Shown in pieces: positions 63,301 through 64,000 of a DNA stretch of 64,000 nucleotides; positions within the stretch are counted from its first letter, which is position 1, and each line of letters starts with the position of its first letter. The stretch spans positions 7,543,001 through 7,607,000 of the forward strand of contig NC_092582.1 in assembly GCF_037975245.1 (NCBI RefSeq), written 5' to 3'. The translations under genes and the position numbers were made by a program. The notes beneath the pieces were generated by a model. It ran no database searches and was not told where the DNA came from. It saw only the letters and a program-made list of their open reading frames with translations. The stretch is from Apostichopus japonicus (taxonomy: Eukaryota > Echinodermata > Holothuroidea > Aspidochirotida > Stichopodidae).

Positions 63301-64000
63301 GCTGTTTTACTTGGTAGCGTGTCTCAATTTCTCATCTCATCCAGTTTGTACAAATCTAGGAAAGGAATGAACCAAAGTATTTAATGGTGTGTTAACGAAC
63401 TTGAATGGAAAGAAGTTTAATTAAAGATCACGATTCTTCACGGGTGTTTCCTCTGATCTTTTTCGACAAACAAGAAAATAGAGATGTAAGTGCACACAGC
63501 CTGTGTTAGTGAACTTGACATATCAATTGCATAATAGGCGAAGGTCAAATGTGTAAATGTGCATTACACGATACTCGCTTGCAGCAAAATGAGTCAATAG
63601 CGTTATTTGAAGCACTTAGCCTACAGACCAACCAAAGGGTGTGATATTGGCCCAACATTGTGTTAAATTGTTATTTTACGGTAGATAAAGGTAGGAGCAC
63701 TGAAAGTACTCTGTCAAAGCAATTTTCTCTTCGTTTTAGACAATTTGTTTCCATGCTTAGCAAAGTCCTGTTGTTTCTGGCTGACATCTCAGTAAATAAA
63801 TTGTTCAATTTCCTTAATTTCCTTACAGATCTAAACTGGTTCCACTTCACCATTAATCAGTGGGCCATCAGCAATTCTATGTAGATTGAACATAAATCTA
63901 AAAAATGAAACTTACTTGTTTTACATCTATGAATGATTGCAAGGATGCACCCTTGCACCCTTCGATGTTGAAATTCCCCAACAAAACAGAGTTAAAAGAG
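63301..64000. other. Unannotated right end of window
   Basis: This is AT-rich sequence with overlapping short open frames on both strands near 63660-63884. None has a recognisable motif. Nothing else can be supported. Confidence 0.5.

Overview
This is a eukaryotic, AT-rich, non-genic window. It probably comes from a marine invertebrate. An echinoderm or related deuterostome is my guess, because the flanks hold AGGCCTA-rich tracts and degenerate 'AAGGTCATTT(A/G)GGGTCGG'-type dispersed repeats that I associate with such genomes; this placement is weak. I see no intact host gene, rRNA, CRISPR array or bacterial-type operon. Apart from one transposon ORF, the open reading frames are short and look like chance.

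Layout. (1) 1-1572: unannotated AT-rich DNA. (2) 1573-5784: a 4,212-bp interval with the structure of a P-superfamily DNA transposon. It has identical 31-bp terminal inverted repeats, a subterminal inverted repeat pair, and an exact 8-bp target duplication (GACCTACG) at 1565-1572 and 5785-5792. Inside are a broken transposase-like stretch (3781-4315), a putative MITE with TTAA at both ends (3130-3491), and the 3' end of a dead LINE on the minus strand (about 4961-5290). (3) 5793-6923: no recognisable feature. (4) 6924 to about 60881: one head-to-tail satellite array. It is built from two monomer classes, A (302 bp) and B (310 bp), about 166 full monomers by spacing arithmetic, arranged in nested higher-order repeats of 1216, 2742, 3043, 3958 and 4562 bp. 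(5) 49377-52390: a young, 5'-truncated APE-type non-LTR retrotransposon inserted in one monomer, with an uninterrupted endonuclease-reverse transcriptase ORF whose first 24 codons are read from the satellite. (6) 60806-61545: decayed satellite monomers at the right edge, split by a segment with a tRNA-like (Pol III box B plus T-run) sequence on the minus strand. (7) 61546-64000: unannotated DNA with one degenerate dispersed-repeat zone.

How the parts relate. The array is homogenised in its interior and degraded at both ends, as expected if unequal exchange maintains the centre. Shared rare variants at fixed spacings show that blocks of 4, 9, 10, 13 and 15 monomers were copied as units. The LINE is present once and interrupts a single A monomer with a net insertion of exactly 3016 bp, so it arrived after the last local amplification. 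The two most interesting items are the two-class higher-order satellite and the P-like element, whose ends are perfect although its interior is dead.
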